Positions 1-9,723 of a stretch of DNA of 64,000 nt are shown piece after piece. The notes beneath the pieces were generated by a model, which was given only the letters and a program-made list of their open reading frames with translations, searched no databases and was not told the origin of the DNA. The position numbers were made by a program, and so were the translations under genes. Location of the stretch: assembly GCA_009193035.1 (NCBI GenBank), contig SWDT01000015.1:1-64000 (forward strand), given 5' to 3'. The stretch comes from Halicephalobus mephisto. Its lineage: Eukaryota; Nematoda; Chromadorea; Rhabditida; Panagrolaimidae. The number at the start of each line of letters is the position of its first letter. Within the stretch, counting starts at the first letter, position 1.

Positions 1-1255
1 ATACTGCCTATTGAGGACAATCAACGAGAGTGATCACAGCCCTGTCAAAGGATCATCGCTGATCCACAAAGCGACAGAAATTAACCCGTCGCTCCAGATC
101 AAACCAGGGCACTTGTGCATCCACCATGCACGTTGTCGCAATGTTACTGAAACGGATATTAATATTATTATCATTATTATTAACAGTATCTCAGTCAACT
201 GGATAGCTGACTAGATACAGTCAAATTGAACTAATTGCAGTTTATAACCTTCTATTAATCAGTCTTCTTCGTGTAGGAGCATCTCCTCAATGCAGAGTCG
301 CCGTATAACTCTGTCTTGAGATGCTCTACTACATATGGAAACTGCTTACTCATAAGTAGTCGAAGCATAGATGCAGTTGAAGCAGTTCCTTTATAAACAG
401 TCCTAGCCGATCTAGCCCCATGATTACTTCATGGACTGTCTAATAAAGGAACCGACGTCAACTACATCTACGTCCCGACTAAAGCAGTTCCCGGATACAA
501 AGTTGCCGTGGACTTTGTTCAACAGCATCCATATACAGACCGATTAATGGATACAGCTATAAACTGCAATTAGTTCCGACTAGGGCGGATTGTTCTCAAC
601 TGCCAAGTCCAATATCATTATTATTATTATCATGAAGAGCATTGGGAGTTCAATGAGAACCACCACTCACACCAACCCGGACCCTGTGCATCCAGCCCTG
701 AGATACACGTGTTGACATCATCAACCTCTCTTCGAGGTCGACTGTTGGTAATGGTTAATAAGCATTTAATTAGTTTACTATCAGTTATTAAAGATATTAT
801 TAATTATTAAAACTGCTTATTAACAGAACCCTTACCAAACAACAGTGTCAACAAGGTCCGCAGTTAGTGCTCCGTGATGGAGAGACCCTGCTATCCTCGT
901 CTCATAACAGAGAACCCAATGCGCAGTAGACAGGAATTGCCGCTAGCAGTTGATTAATAGGACGACCACTTACATATACTCAAGTCATTAGTCTCTTGAA
1001 GTATGTAGCATCTCCGTCCGACGATTAATGCTGACACCTGAAGCCATTAAAGTCGATTAGAAGAGTCGATGGAGATGTAGACACGAGGTTGATAGGAATC
1101 GCCGACGATCCTTGTGTTGAAGCAGTATCACAATTCGAACAATCTGAAATAATTGATTAAAGGTTACTTCAGCTTGCGGCTGTTGTTAATCCTCATTCCA
1201 ACAAGTAGCCGCAACGCTGAAGTATTGTAGACACAAAGGAGTAGTTGCTGTACAT
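1..1255. repeat. Field of imperfect inverted repeats (foldback region)
   Basis: No gene is visible. The stretch is made of consecutive imperfect palindromes. A perfect 19-nt inverted pair (228-246 with 558-576) encloses three smaller hairpins at about 274-329, 337-403/433-492 and 493-530, giving a cloverleaf-like fold. Further hairpins lie at 753-762/815-824 (10 nt, perfect), 971-984/995-1007, 1010-1077, 1081-1118 and 1165-1224. Short ATT-rich simple repeats occur near 160-185 and 615-632. The origin is unknown; a foldback transposon or a structured RNA locus would both fit. Confidence 0.7.
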
Positions 1256-1860
1256 TTAGAGAAGTCGAGGGGAAGTTGCTGCTAGCCTTTGCCAACGGCA
1301 CTGGCACATACGTGCAGCTCTATTACAGGTGCATTGCCCGCGGACGTAACGGAAAAGAGCATCGTTCTGGCCCAACGGCGCAACACATACGGCAATAGAC
1401 ATTGCTGCACTACGCTCCAGACCATAAGCGCAAGCCTTGCAACAACTATTTCCCCGTTGCATCGCTTTTTTGTTAAGGAATCAAGTCCAACGGACCGATT
1501 CCATATGCCCGTGTTTTTAACGAGCGACCGATATAGAAGGAAAACGGCAAACCACTTGCAATCGTAGTTGCACTGGTTCTAACCGCCTATCGACCGACCA
1601 ACGAGCCGTCGCATACGCTAGTGCCTGTTGAGTCGGGTAAGGCCGGACGCATGCACCGAGACGAACAACGGCAGCCGCCCGTTGGAAGCCGCGCTCGTTC
1701 TCTCAGGGCAGGCCAGCTGTCAACCTTACGCCTCTGCGGGCATGTTTTTAAGTGAGGTTGTTCACTTTGTAAAATTTTTGTTCCGGCCCCCTAGGGGTCC
1801 AGAGTTGATTCCATAGGAATCGAGGGTGCTCAGTAAGAGTAACCCATCAGTTTCCACCGG
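1256..1860. other. GC-richer block, no recognised gene
   Basis: Base composition is visibly more GC-rich here than in the AT-rich sequence on both sides. Two short overlapping frames (68 and 92 codons, opposite strands) are open, but neither resembles a known family and neither has splice or start context. The sharp change of composition suggests DNA of different origin, such as the inside of an old mobile element. This is inference. Confidence 0.4.
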
Positions 1861-2250
1861 CCGGGTAGGGGGTACTCCCAGGAAATCCGGGGAAACACAC
1901 CTTTTTATTAGGAATTTAATGAAAAGGTGTAATTTTTGACAAGAAATCCCCTCTTATGGGGTTCCTTGATGCTCGAAATAATTATTTTGAGTAATTTAAG
2001 AATGTTCTCGAAGGTCTCGAGGGTTGGGGGTGCAAGGGGCTCCTAGGAAATCTAGGGAAATTTAACAATTTATCAAGGAATATAAGGTGTAGTACTTTTT
2101 TTAATAGAAAATATTTTGTTTTAAAACCATTGAATGTCTAAATTTATTATTTTTAGCATCTTCACAGTACTCCCGAGCAGTTCAGACTGGGGATAGGGGG
2201 TCAGGGTACCTATCCTGAGTTATATTAATAGGAAAAATCTCCTTTATAAT
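1860..2250. repeat. Decayed tandem repeat, unit about 166 bp
   Basis: The motif CTCCYAGGAAATC followed by a GGGAAA-like block occurs near 1874 and near 2040, and a more worn version lies near 2205. Each is followed by an AGGAAT or AATAGG block and an AAGGTGTA-like tract. Spacing is close to 166 bp. The remainder up to 2530 shows no gene. Confidence 0.5.
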
Positions 2251-2530
2251 ACATGTAATTTTATTTGAAAACGAATTTAAACGTTAGTAGTGCCCGACCG
2301 GCATTAAATGCTTTCGGATCAAGTACTGACTGGAGTAGAGAACCCGACGAGGTTCCAACTGGAACACAAAGGTGCTTGGCATTTTGTCCATCCACGCCAA
2401 TCAGCCGCTTAACGTTGCTTTTGTCTGCAACTGAGTGAGAATGATTTGGAAGTGATTTTGATTGTTCTTTTTCCATCCAATGCTTGTAAAAATCGACTGA
2501 AATTATGTTGTTAGTAGATACATTAATGGA

Positions 2531-3186
2531 GAGACTGTGGAATCTAATAAAAATGGATAAAAACCCTCACTTTAATCTAATTAAGTAAATTTAAACTGCA
2601 GGTATGACAACATCAACAGGAATTCCAGACAGTTGACTGATTGTTTATTCATGCAGGAGTTGTAGAACTGAGTGGAAATTTAATTTCCAGCTTTATCTGA
2701 TCTTCTAGAACCAAACTAGTCTCAAGGAATCAACAAGAGTCTCAGTGAGGTAAAATTCTCGGATAGGAAGGTCCTGGAATTTCACGAAAATGAGTAAAAG
2801 TGCACTTCTTATTTGATTAAATTTCTCTTAGAAATCCATACCCAAGACTACCAGCAGGAGTTCCAAACGATAACAATGATCTGTCGATGAACATGTTGAT
2901 GGAATGGTTGTGGAATTTAACCGAAATCGGTAGAAATAAATTATTTTTGCTTTCACTGGGTTCTCTGGAAGGAATTGAGTCTAAATCAACCAAGAGGAAC
3001 TTCAGACAGTAAGATAAAAAGTCTTTAATAGAGCCACTGATGAAGAGGTTGTGGAATGACTCAACAAATGAGTGAAAATCCGTCCCCTCGAGTTTGTAGC
3101 CTTCATTAACTGTCTCGAACGATAAACTATGAACTATATTAACAAATAAAGTTAAGGAGGAGCTGCAGAGTTGGATAAAAATGACT
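2531..3186. repeat. Diverged tandem repeat, unit about 130-145 bp
   Basis: A block of the form GGTTGTGGAAT, about 10 nt, then GAAATGAGTGAAAA recurs at about 2531, 2656, 2769, 2904, 3048 and 3152, with a companion block (GGARTTCCAGACAG or similar) before most of them. Copies differ at many positions, so the array is old. No frame stays open through it. Confidence 0.55.
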
Positions 3187-3233
3187 TAGAGACACTGCTT
3201 TTCCTTCTACTAGTATCTTTGAAAAATTGCATA
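3110..3233 (+). repeat. Direct repeat copy A (signal-peptide exon relic)
   Basis: About 120 bp nearly identical to 4627-4747. The shared sequence ends with a stretch that in copy B begins an open signal-peptide-like frame. Here the same start codon is followed at once by a TAG, so this copy cannot code. Confidence 0.65.
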
Positions 3234-3299
3234 GAATAAAAATATTACCAACTTTATTGGTATTACTTGAGGAAAAGTTCGAGAAAGTCGAATTATCTT

Positions 3300-3760
3300 T
3301 CGGAATTTCTACAATATAATCTTCGTTCTTTTAATTATTATTTTGATCATTTTTATTTATTGAATGGAAGAATTTATTGTTTGTATCTATTTTATTCTTA
3401 ATTTCTAAATAGCCATCCAATTTTATAACTCTTATTTTGAACTTCTTGCACAAAAACTCTTGAGGAAAAGAATACTCAAAAGTTAAATTGTTGAATGTTA
3501 GTTGTAAGATGAAAACCGTCATTTATTAATTTAAAAAAAAGTTTCATAATTATTTTCCTCTAAAAATCTATGAGATGATCTATCACGCTTGTCAACAAAT
3601 TCTCCTCTCATTTCAATGAAATAATGTGCCTCAGCAAAAACATCATAAAGTCACAAGCTGGATGAGGAATTATCTCAACGAAAAGTAAAAAAACATATTT
3701 CTGTAAACACACCGTTATCAATTAAAAATGGTACGCCCTCGATTTTTCACAAAAACAATA
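3300..3760. other. AT-rich spacer
   Basis: Very AT-rich sequence without a supported gene. A 63-codon minus-strand frame at 3331-3522 is low-complexity and lacks exon context. Confidence 0.4.
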
Positions 3761-3850
3761 TATATATAGGAATAATCCCTCTCTACTCAGTCTTTATTTT
3801 CTTTCACTTTGTGCGAGTAACTATATTTTAACAGTGTTTTTGAAAAAATT

Positions 3851-3889
3851 CGTCAAAATTAGGGTTATAAGTTTTTTCTAATTTTGACG
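3851..3889 (+). promoter_or_regulatory. Perfect 12-bp inverted repeat followed by T-run
   Basis: CGTCAAAATTAG at 3851-3862 is the exact reverse complement of 3878-3889, with a 15-nt loop, and a run of eight T follows. It lies between a TATA-like tract (about 3768) and the first exon at 3942, within what would be the outron of the cysteine-rich gene. Function unknown. Confidence 0.45.
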
Positions 3890-3941
3890 ATTTTTTTTCA
3901 ATTTTTGACCCTCGGAACAATTTTTTTCAGAATTTTTTTCG

Positions 3942-4289
3942 ATGCACGCTCCCAAGATATTACTAATCTCGATTCTGATCGTTTCAATCGTTGCGGCGAC
4001 CAAGCTGGGACAACTTGAAAATAACAAAAGTAAGAAAACAAAATCAATTTAAAAGTACTGTTTAGGTCCACAAATTTATAAATTCAAATCAGTCATTAAA
4101 CATGCAACAGAATTAAACCTTGTTTCTATGGACATGGACCTATCATCGGACATCTTGGAGAAAACTTACAAATCAGCAATGTTGAAATCTGAATTCGACT
4201 GTGTTTGTAATCGTGGTGATAGATGCTGTTGTCCAGACGATTGGAAATGTTGTAACACCCCTGGAAGCTGTTGCTGCCAGATTAATTGA
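3942..4289 (+). CDS. Secreted cysteine-rich RGD peptide precursor
   Basis: Two exons (3942-4029, 4066-4289) join in frame across a 36-nt GTAAG..TTTAG intron and encode 103 residues. A TTTTTTTCAG acceptor lies 11 nt upstream of the ATG and fits trans-splicing. Residues 1-19 are a signal peptide (ILLISILIVSIVAA core). A spacer of about 50 residues without cysteine follows, then a C-terminal domain with ten cysteines in the order C-x-C-x5-CCC-x5-CC-x5-CCC. The first x5 loop reads NRGDR, an exposed RGD. No dibasic cleavage site is visible before the domain. An AATAAA lies at about 4419. I do not recognise the family. The pattern resembles small venom-type or antimicrobial cysteine-rich peptides and RGD disintegrin loops only in general form, so a toxin or host-directed role is speculation. 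Confidence 0.75.
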
Positions 4290-4626
4290 TATGGAGAACT
4301 GACGAGATAAGTGCATTAATATCGATTGTGATTATGTTAATGTTTTGATAAAATTTTTTCTTTATTTTTAATTCTTTTGCTATCTTCTCAATGTCGTAAT
4401 TAGTCAATGCTTTGTTAATAAACATTTATAATCCAGAAAAAATTAACTAGATCACATAAAAACCCTATCACCCTCCCGGAGGACGCGTTAGTAGTATGAG
4501 TGAAAATAGCATCAATATTGCTTAAAATAAGAGTTCCTTGATAAAATGTGTGTTCTTTATTGCGTAAAACCCCTATTTTTTGGTGGGGGCGAAGAGGGCT
4601 GTCCTAGAAACCCCCTTTATATACTA

Positions 4627-4797
4627 CTAACTGTCTTGAACGATAAACTATGAACTATATTAACAAATGAATTGATGAAAGAACTGAAAAATTAGATAAA
4701 AATGACAGAAACACTGCTTTTCCTTCTACTAGTATCTTTGAAAGCATCTGAATCCAAGAAAACTAATAACAATTCTGAACAATTTGTTGTAGACTGA
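4627..4797 (+). pseudogene. Direct repeat copy B with signal-peptide frame
   Basis: The first 120 bp repeat 3110-3233. From ATG at 4702 a 31-codon frame opens with a hydrophobic signal-like start (MTETLLFLLLVSLKA) and stops at 4797. It looks like the first exon of a lost secreted-protein gene, and no downstream exon could be joined. The sibling copy has an immediate stop, so this is probably a relic. Confidence 0.4.
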
Positions 4798-4799
4798 TT

Positions 4800-5174
4800 T
4801 GAGTTCAATAACAAACTCAGGAATAAACATTATGGACAAGTGAAAGGAACTGTTAGTCCTATGCAGTAAAATTAGGCTCAAAAGTAAGTCACTCGTAGCT
4901 TAATCTACCTTGATTAAGAGTTCTTGACTTTTCTATCAAATGCCACAGATTATCACTAAAATGAGAATTAATCCTGAACCAACTACCACATAATCTCAAT
5001 TATTCCAATAAATTTAATCATTTCTAAACAATCGGAAGTTCTACTTTCCTGTTTTATTCATTTAACAGTCTATTTATCATATTTATGATGTACTGACCTG
5101 TTCACCCTGTGGTTCAAAGAGTCATTTAAACAAATATGGCATCTAGAACATTAACTTCAAACATTTCATTTTCA
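4800..5174. other. AT-rich spacer
   Basis: No gene, repeat or clear signal seen between the signal-peptide relic and the dispersed element. Confidence 0.4.
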
Positions 5175-7138
5175 TTTCAATAACAATTCCAGATGCTGAA
5201 CCCCTTTCCACTATTTTCAAACGAAAAAATCAATTTTATTATTAATTATTTGTCACCAGCTGATGGAACAAATCAGCCATCTGAATTAGCAATCATAGAA
5301 TCTCAAATAAATAATACTAAATTTACAGTTTTTATCTCACAGTCATCTACAATTTCAAGCAACATAGCTCAAGTCGAGAAAGACTACTACGGTTATCCAA
5401 GGTCCCAATTCTTTCAGTGGTCCAGTCAAATCCAAATCCCTTTGTTGATCACTTCCAAAACTCGACTCTTTCCGTGTAAGTTAATTCTGAGAACCTTAAC
5501 CATTCTCTTAATAAATCAAGTTGTTTGGGATCCTTGGAAAGATAATTTCTTAAACCTTAGTCCACCGCATCTACAAAGTTCATAAATTAATAAGTGTTAC
5601 TTTTTCTCATTATTTGACCACTTCTACCGTCAATGAATTCGTAGCTACATTAACAACCATCAGAACAAAGAACTCCACAAAAAGCAGTTCGCTAATTACA
5701 AAATTTCACAACCGTATTGTTAAACTCTTTTCTGATGCAGTTTTTAATTCCAATCCCCTTGACCGACCCAACAATAAAAAGGATATCTCAGTGGAATCCA
5801 TTGTCATCCTACAACCATTAATTAAAAACATTTATTAGCTTGGTTTTCCTCAAGGTCAATCACTTTTCAAATAAATTCAGAAACACTAACTTCATAAAAC
5901 TCTGTGAGAACACAAGAGTTGACTTCATTCTCCATGTTTTTCAAAGAAGCACTCCCACTTGAACGGAACATTTGTGCTATCACAGGGAAACTTCCAGCAC
6001 TACAAAAAACTGAAATCCACATAATTACCAAGTTTTGATCTATCTCAAATTCATTTACCGAAACGAAACTAACCCAAATTAATTCCCTCTGTTATTTACT
6101 GAAACAATGCTTATATAAAATCTGTTTTCAAGCCATTTACAAGCTTCTTCAACTTTACAAAATCATTGTTAAATTTAGAGCCTCACAAATGAAATCAAAT
6201 GTATCTCTAATGAATAATGAATCTGACTAAAACTACTTTTCATTATCTCTTTTCGAGTTACAAAACCAACTTACAATTAAATGCTAACAAATCCTCTCAT
6301 TCTCAAAACTTGTAAATACTACTTTGTATCACATTGATGGAAATAATGTTATGTCTAGCCCGTCACGAAACTTCTCAGTCACTTCAATATAAAAGAAAAA
6401 ACGGCATTTAGAGCAACTTCTTTCCTCTCCAGTCTAACTTCTTCTGAATCAACATCGATATCCAGCTAAAAGTATCACATTAGTAAATTATCAAATATTT
6501 CAGAAACTCACGTGAAGAAAATCATCCAAATGCCAGGTCCATTCACTCAATCATTCAACTCCCATTTTCCTCATCCGAACTTCTCTTGTTTCAATAAAGA
6601 TCTAAGTTATGAGGTGTCTGACAAACTTCTGAATCCATCTGCAATTGATTCGACCCTAAAAAGGAACAAATTAGATATATGACACACTCTCCAAACACGT
6701 TTACGATAAGTAGAACATACCGATCCCCAATGAAAATGTTAAAATCTCTTTTCTTCTAGAATAGCTGTTGGTTCCCCATACTTTAGTGAAATATTCATAA
6801 AAGCTAACAACAATTTCTACAACTTCAATAACCAATAATAGTGCTAAGGAGCAACTTCAGTTCTTAAAGAGATGAAGATAACAGGAATTAAACCTAAAAA
6901 ATAAAATGACTTTACAACAGAAAGTGATATAAGAAGTAATTAACTCAGTAAAATGGGAGAAGAAATATCAAAATTGAGAGTCACCTCCCTCTAATAAGCA
7001 GGAAAAAGTTAATTTCGCTTCTAACACGAAAAAGTCTTGAATTGTTTTTGATTTCCACTTCGTGCGAGGGAACTCTCGTCCGGCTGATTAACAGCTGGAC
7101 TCGGGTCAGCTCTTCCCCTTTGATCGACTTTTTCAGCC
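5175..7138. mobile_element. Dispersed element, long copy (about 1.96 kb)
   Basis: Sequence from TTTCAATAACAATTCCAGATG (5175) to GACTTTTTCAGCC (about 7138) recurs at 35851-37033 with only scattered substitutions. The second copy lacks about 810 bp (5603-6411 here). A 130-codon plus-strand frame (5193-5585) is open in both copies, and part of the opposite strand also stays open. Near the right end there is a strong hairpin (GTCCGGCTGATTAACAGCTGGAC, positions 7079-7101). I see no terminal inverted repeat and no target-site duplication, so class is unknown. It could be a nonautonomous transposon or a segmental duplication of a degraded gene. Confidence 0.6.
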
Positions 7139-7199
7139 GTCAACTTACTAAATATTGTCTTGATTTTTGTGTAGATCGTCAGACGGATTAAACTTCATC

Positions 7200-8286
7200 C
7201 TTCCTACAGGAGTATTCAAAAATCACTTCTGAAATATTTGGAATCAATTTCGATTTCATCTTCGAACAATTCAAAGTTCTCATCGACACCCAAATGGCTG
7301 TTGCTCTTGATCTACTATTGTTGAACATATTGTGTCGATCAGTAGAAATATGGATGTATAAAGATTTCACTCATCTCCTTATCAATGTAGAATCAGATAA
7401 TTTAATCATATATAAAAACCGGAACAAGGACTAAAATTGTATCCTAAGCTTCAGTTCTGGCAAAATAAATTTACTTAGATGTTCGATTGTTCCATATTGA
7501 CTATTATCAACAAACAGAAAACCGAGATTAACGGTATTTTTAGTCTTCAATTTAAGATTGTTGATCTTCAATTAAATCTCAGGCTATGATAGTTTATTCT
7601 ACTAAGATTATATTCATTTTAAAAATAGAATTGGAAAAATCAGGTTGAAGGTAATTACCATCCACTAAAAAGCCACTCAACCGATATCCTTCGAGTGCTT
7701 GTAGTCGGTAGATTCTACAATATAGCTGCTGAATGTGTTAAAGATTCTCTTAGGTTTGACTATAGACACTTCTAGAACAGAAAATCCCCTTCATTGAGAT
7801 CGTGATCCCCAAGCAAATAGACCATGAAATTGAACTATAATCAATTATAGATATTTTCAGTTGGACACTGTTATTTGTTAGAGGTAGATGGATATGGGTT
7901 TGTTTATGTGATACACAAAAGAATCCAACAAAACTAATGTCTAGAGTAAAAATCACAAAAGGAAATGTTTATTTCCAAAATATTATTATCAATTAGAAAA
8001 GGAACAAATTTAAAAGAAATTAAATTATTTGAAATTTCATATTAACAGGCTGTCTCCTAAAAAATTACAGTTGACAGAAATTACGTCGACGGATGTTTTG
8101 TTCTCCTGGAGCACTGAAATTACACGAGTTAATAATTTAGAATTAAAATTTGATTTAAAACCTCTTGAAGGTAAAGTGGAACTGATTTTAAAATCTCTGT
8201 TGGAAACTAAGATATCAAAATTAGATATCACCAATATTAATATTGTCCCGTCTGTTCTACTCAAATTCCAATTTCTTCTTCAGTAG
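7200..8286 (+). pseudogene. Gene debris, possibly F-box/FTH-like family
   Basis: Several plus-strand fragments look like coding sequence but cannot be joined. An open stretch of about 75 codons begins after a TCCTACAG acceptor at about 7208 (contains IDTQMAVALDLLLLNILCR). A 33-codon stretch lies near 7676-7775. An 85-codon frame spans 8029-8286 (leucine and lysine rich, contains LLETKISKLDITNINIVPS) and ends at a TTCTTCAG. The regular leucine pattern recalls the C-terminal region of expanded nematode F-box proteins, but that is only an impression. Confidence 0.3.
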
Positions 8287-8299
8287 TTATTTTAGTTAT

Positions 8300-9300
8300 G
8301 TAGCCAATCTTGAAAGGACGTGGTAAGGAACTCAGATAACACCAAATACGTAGTAAGTTGAATTTTTTGTATACAACTCTTTTCTTCATTAGTCTAATGG
8401 TTGAGAGAAACTGAAAAACAATCAAAAAATAAAGATTTAAGCCTCCAGAGCACTTTCCTCGGTTCCTTCTTCTGTAGTTCGAATGATCATAGTAGTTTCC
8501 AAAATCCAATAATGGGACTTTCCTAGATACTATCCACCTTTTCTGTTATTGACTTTAAAGTTCAAAGATCATGGATAACCTCCAAAAAGCCTAACATTCT
8601 AGATATTATTATCTTTTCTTCCTTCCATTTTATTTCAAAGAATTCAAATAACATCCGAAAAACAGTTAAATTTCCCTACGCATCATTCCACTTTGATCAT
8701 CTGCCCTTTCACTATTCAGAAATCTTAAATATACTTCAGTAATCTAGATTCGACCTAGTCTCAATAATCTAAGCAGTTCAGTTTTCTGAACATCATTCTC
8801 TTTTTTTCACTAACTTTCCAATTCCAAACATTCAAATGGTGATCAAAGATCCTTACTCTTTTCCCAATAATTTGTTTAGAAATGCACAAATATGTTTGGG
8901 AAATACGAGATTTTCTGGAAATTATCAACTACTGTTTGTTTACTGTTCACTCTTATGTCAAAATTTTTAAATTTTATTCCTACTCCATTCTCATTTTATC
9001 GTTAAAAGAATAATATGGTCTATTTCACCCCATTGTGGCTGATTCTTTGGAATATTGATGTCCATAGAAGCACTTAAAATGTTAGAACCGATTTATTTTT
9101 CAGTTACCTCGTTATCAGAAACTCAGCATAGCCAAATGATCCATTGAAACATTTAATGGATGTAATTGTGACACAAACAGAAACAAAATGAAATGTACAA
9201 TACAGTCGCTTCATATGAGTACAGTACCTGTAATCACAAGACTATTTATTTATCCGTAAGGTCTTTCACCTCAGGAACGCTCTGAGTTCTTCGCAAATCT
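8300..9300. other. AT-rich spacer
   Basis: No supported gene on either strand. An 82-codon minus frame at 8261-8509 is a mirror of the debris region and is not supported. Confidence 0.4.
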
Positions 9301-9308
9301 CCTTCCTT

Positions 9309-9653
9309 TCAAATCTGGTCCAAGTAATCAATTTCTGGAATACGATCGAATTGGAACGACTGCTTGATGCAGTTATTGGGAGATGGAGAGTTGAGAGGAG
9401 TTTCAACATTGACTTCATCCTCATCTATCTCGTTGTCTGAGGGGCAAATGATTATCTTTGGAATGTCTTCAGAATCTGCTAATGAAGAGGACATGTGCGA
9501 TGTAGAAGCCCACGTTAAACCGGTACAAGTTGTCGTAGTTGAACTTAAGCGTGATTCTCCAAACAGCATGTTTCGCAAAGTATATACTACTGGTTTCTTG
9601 CTAATTATAGAGATTTTTCCAATGAATTTAAAGGGAATTACAAGAAATCCACT
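9309..9653 (-). CDS. Terminal exon of a minus-strand gene, acidic tail
   Basis: Read on the minus strand, a TGGATAACAG acceptor at 9654 opens an exon of 114 codons ending in a stop at 9309-9311. It starts with a hydrophobic stretch (SGFLVIPFKFIGKISIIS), passes KPVVYTLRNMLFGES, a Ser/Thr-rich run and an acidic segment (SDNEIDEDEVNVETP), and ends EIDYLDQI. The PVVYTLRN segment faintly recalls the end of helix 7 of a receptor followed by a cytoplasmic tail, which is a guess. The exon joins in phase to 13957-14107 across an intron that now contains the retroelement. Its acceptor is only about 15 nt from the insertion point, so splicing may be affected. Confidence 0.45.
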   Translation of the reverse strand, partial: SGFLVIPFKFIGKISIISKKPVVYTLRNMLFGESRLSSTTTTCTGLTWASTSHMSSSLADSEDIPKIIICPSDNEIDEDEVNVETPLNSPSPNNCIKQSFQFDRIPEIDYLDQI

Positions 9654-9672
9654 CTGTTATCCAGTAAATTAT

Positions 9673-9717
9673 TGTAAGTTATAAACAATACAAGGTTGTT
9701 CCCTTGAAACTCAAACA
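9673..9717 (+). repeat. 5' LTR remnant (45 bp) of Ty3/gypsy element
   Basis: The 45 bp from TGTAAG to CAAACA are identical to the last 45 bp of the 3' LTR (13811-13855). It is flanked on the left by ATTAT, which also follows the 3' LTR (13856-13860), so the shortened left end appears to be a genuine integration boundary with a 5-bp target-site duplication. Confidence 0.75.
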
Positions 9718-9723
9718 GTGGCG

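Noticed and set aside
9718..9723. GTG start of gag-pol inside the primer-binding site
   Set aside because: The frame is open from 9718, but GTG initiation is not expected in an animal; the ATG at 9724 was used.
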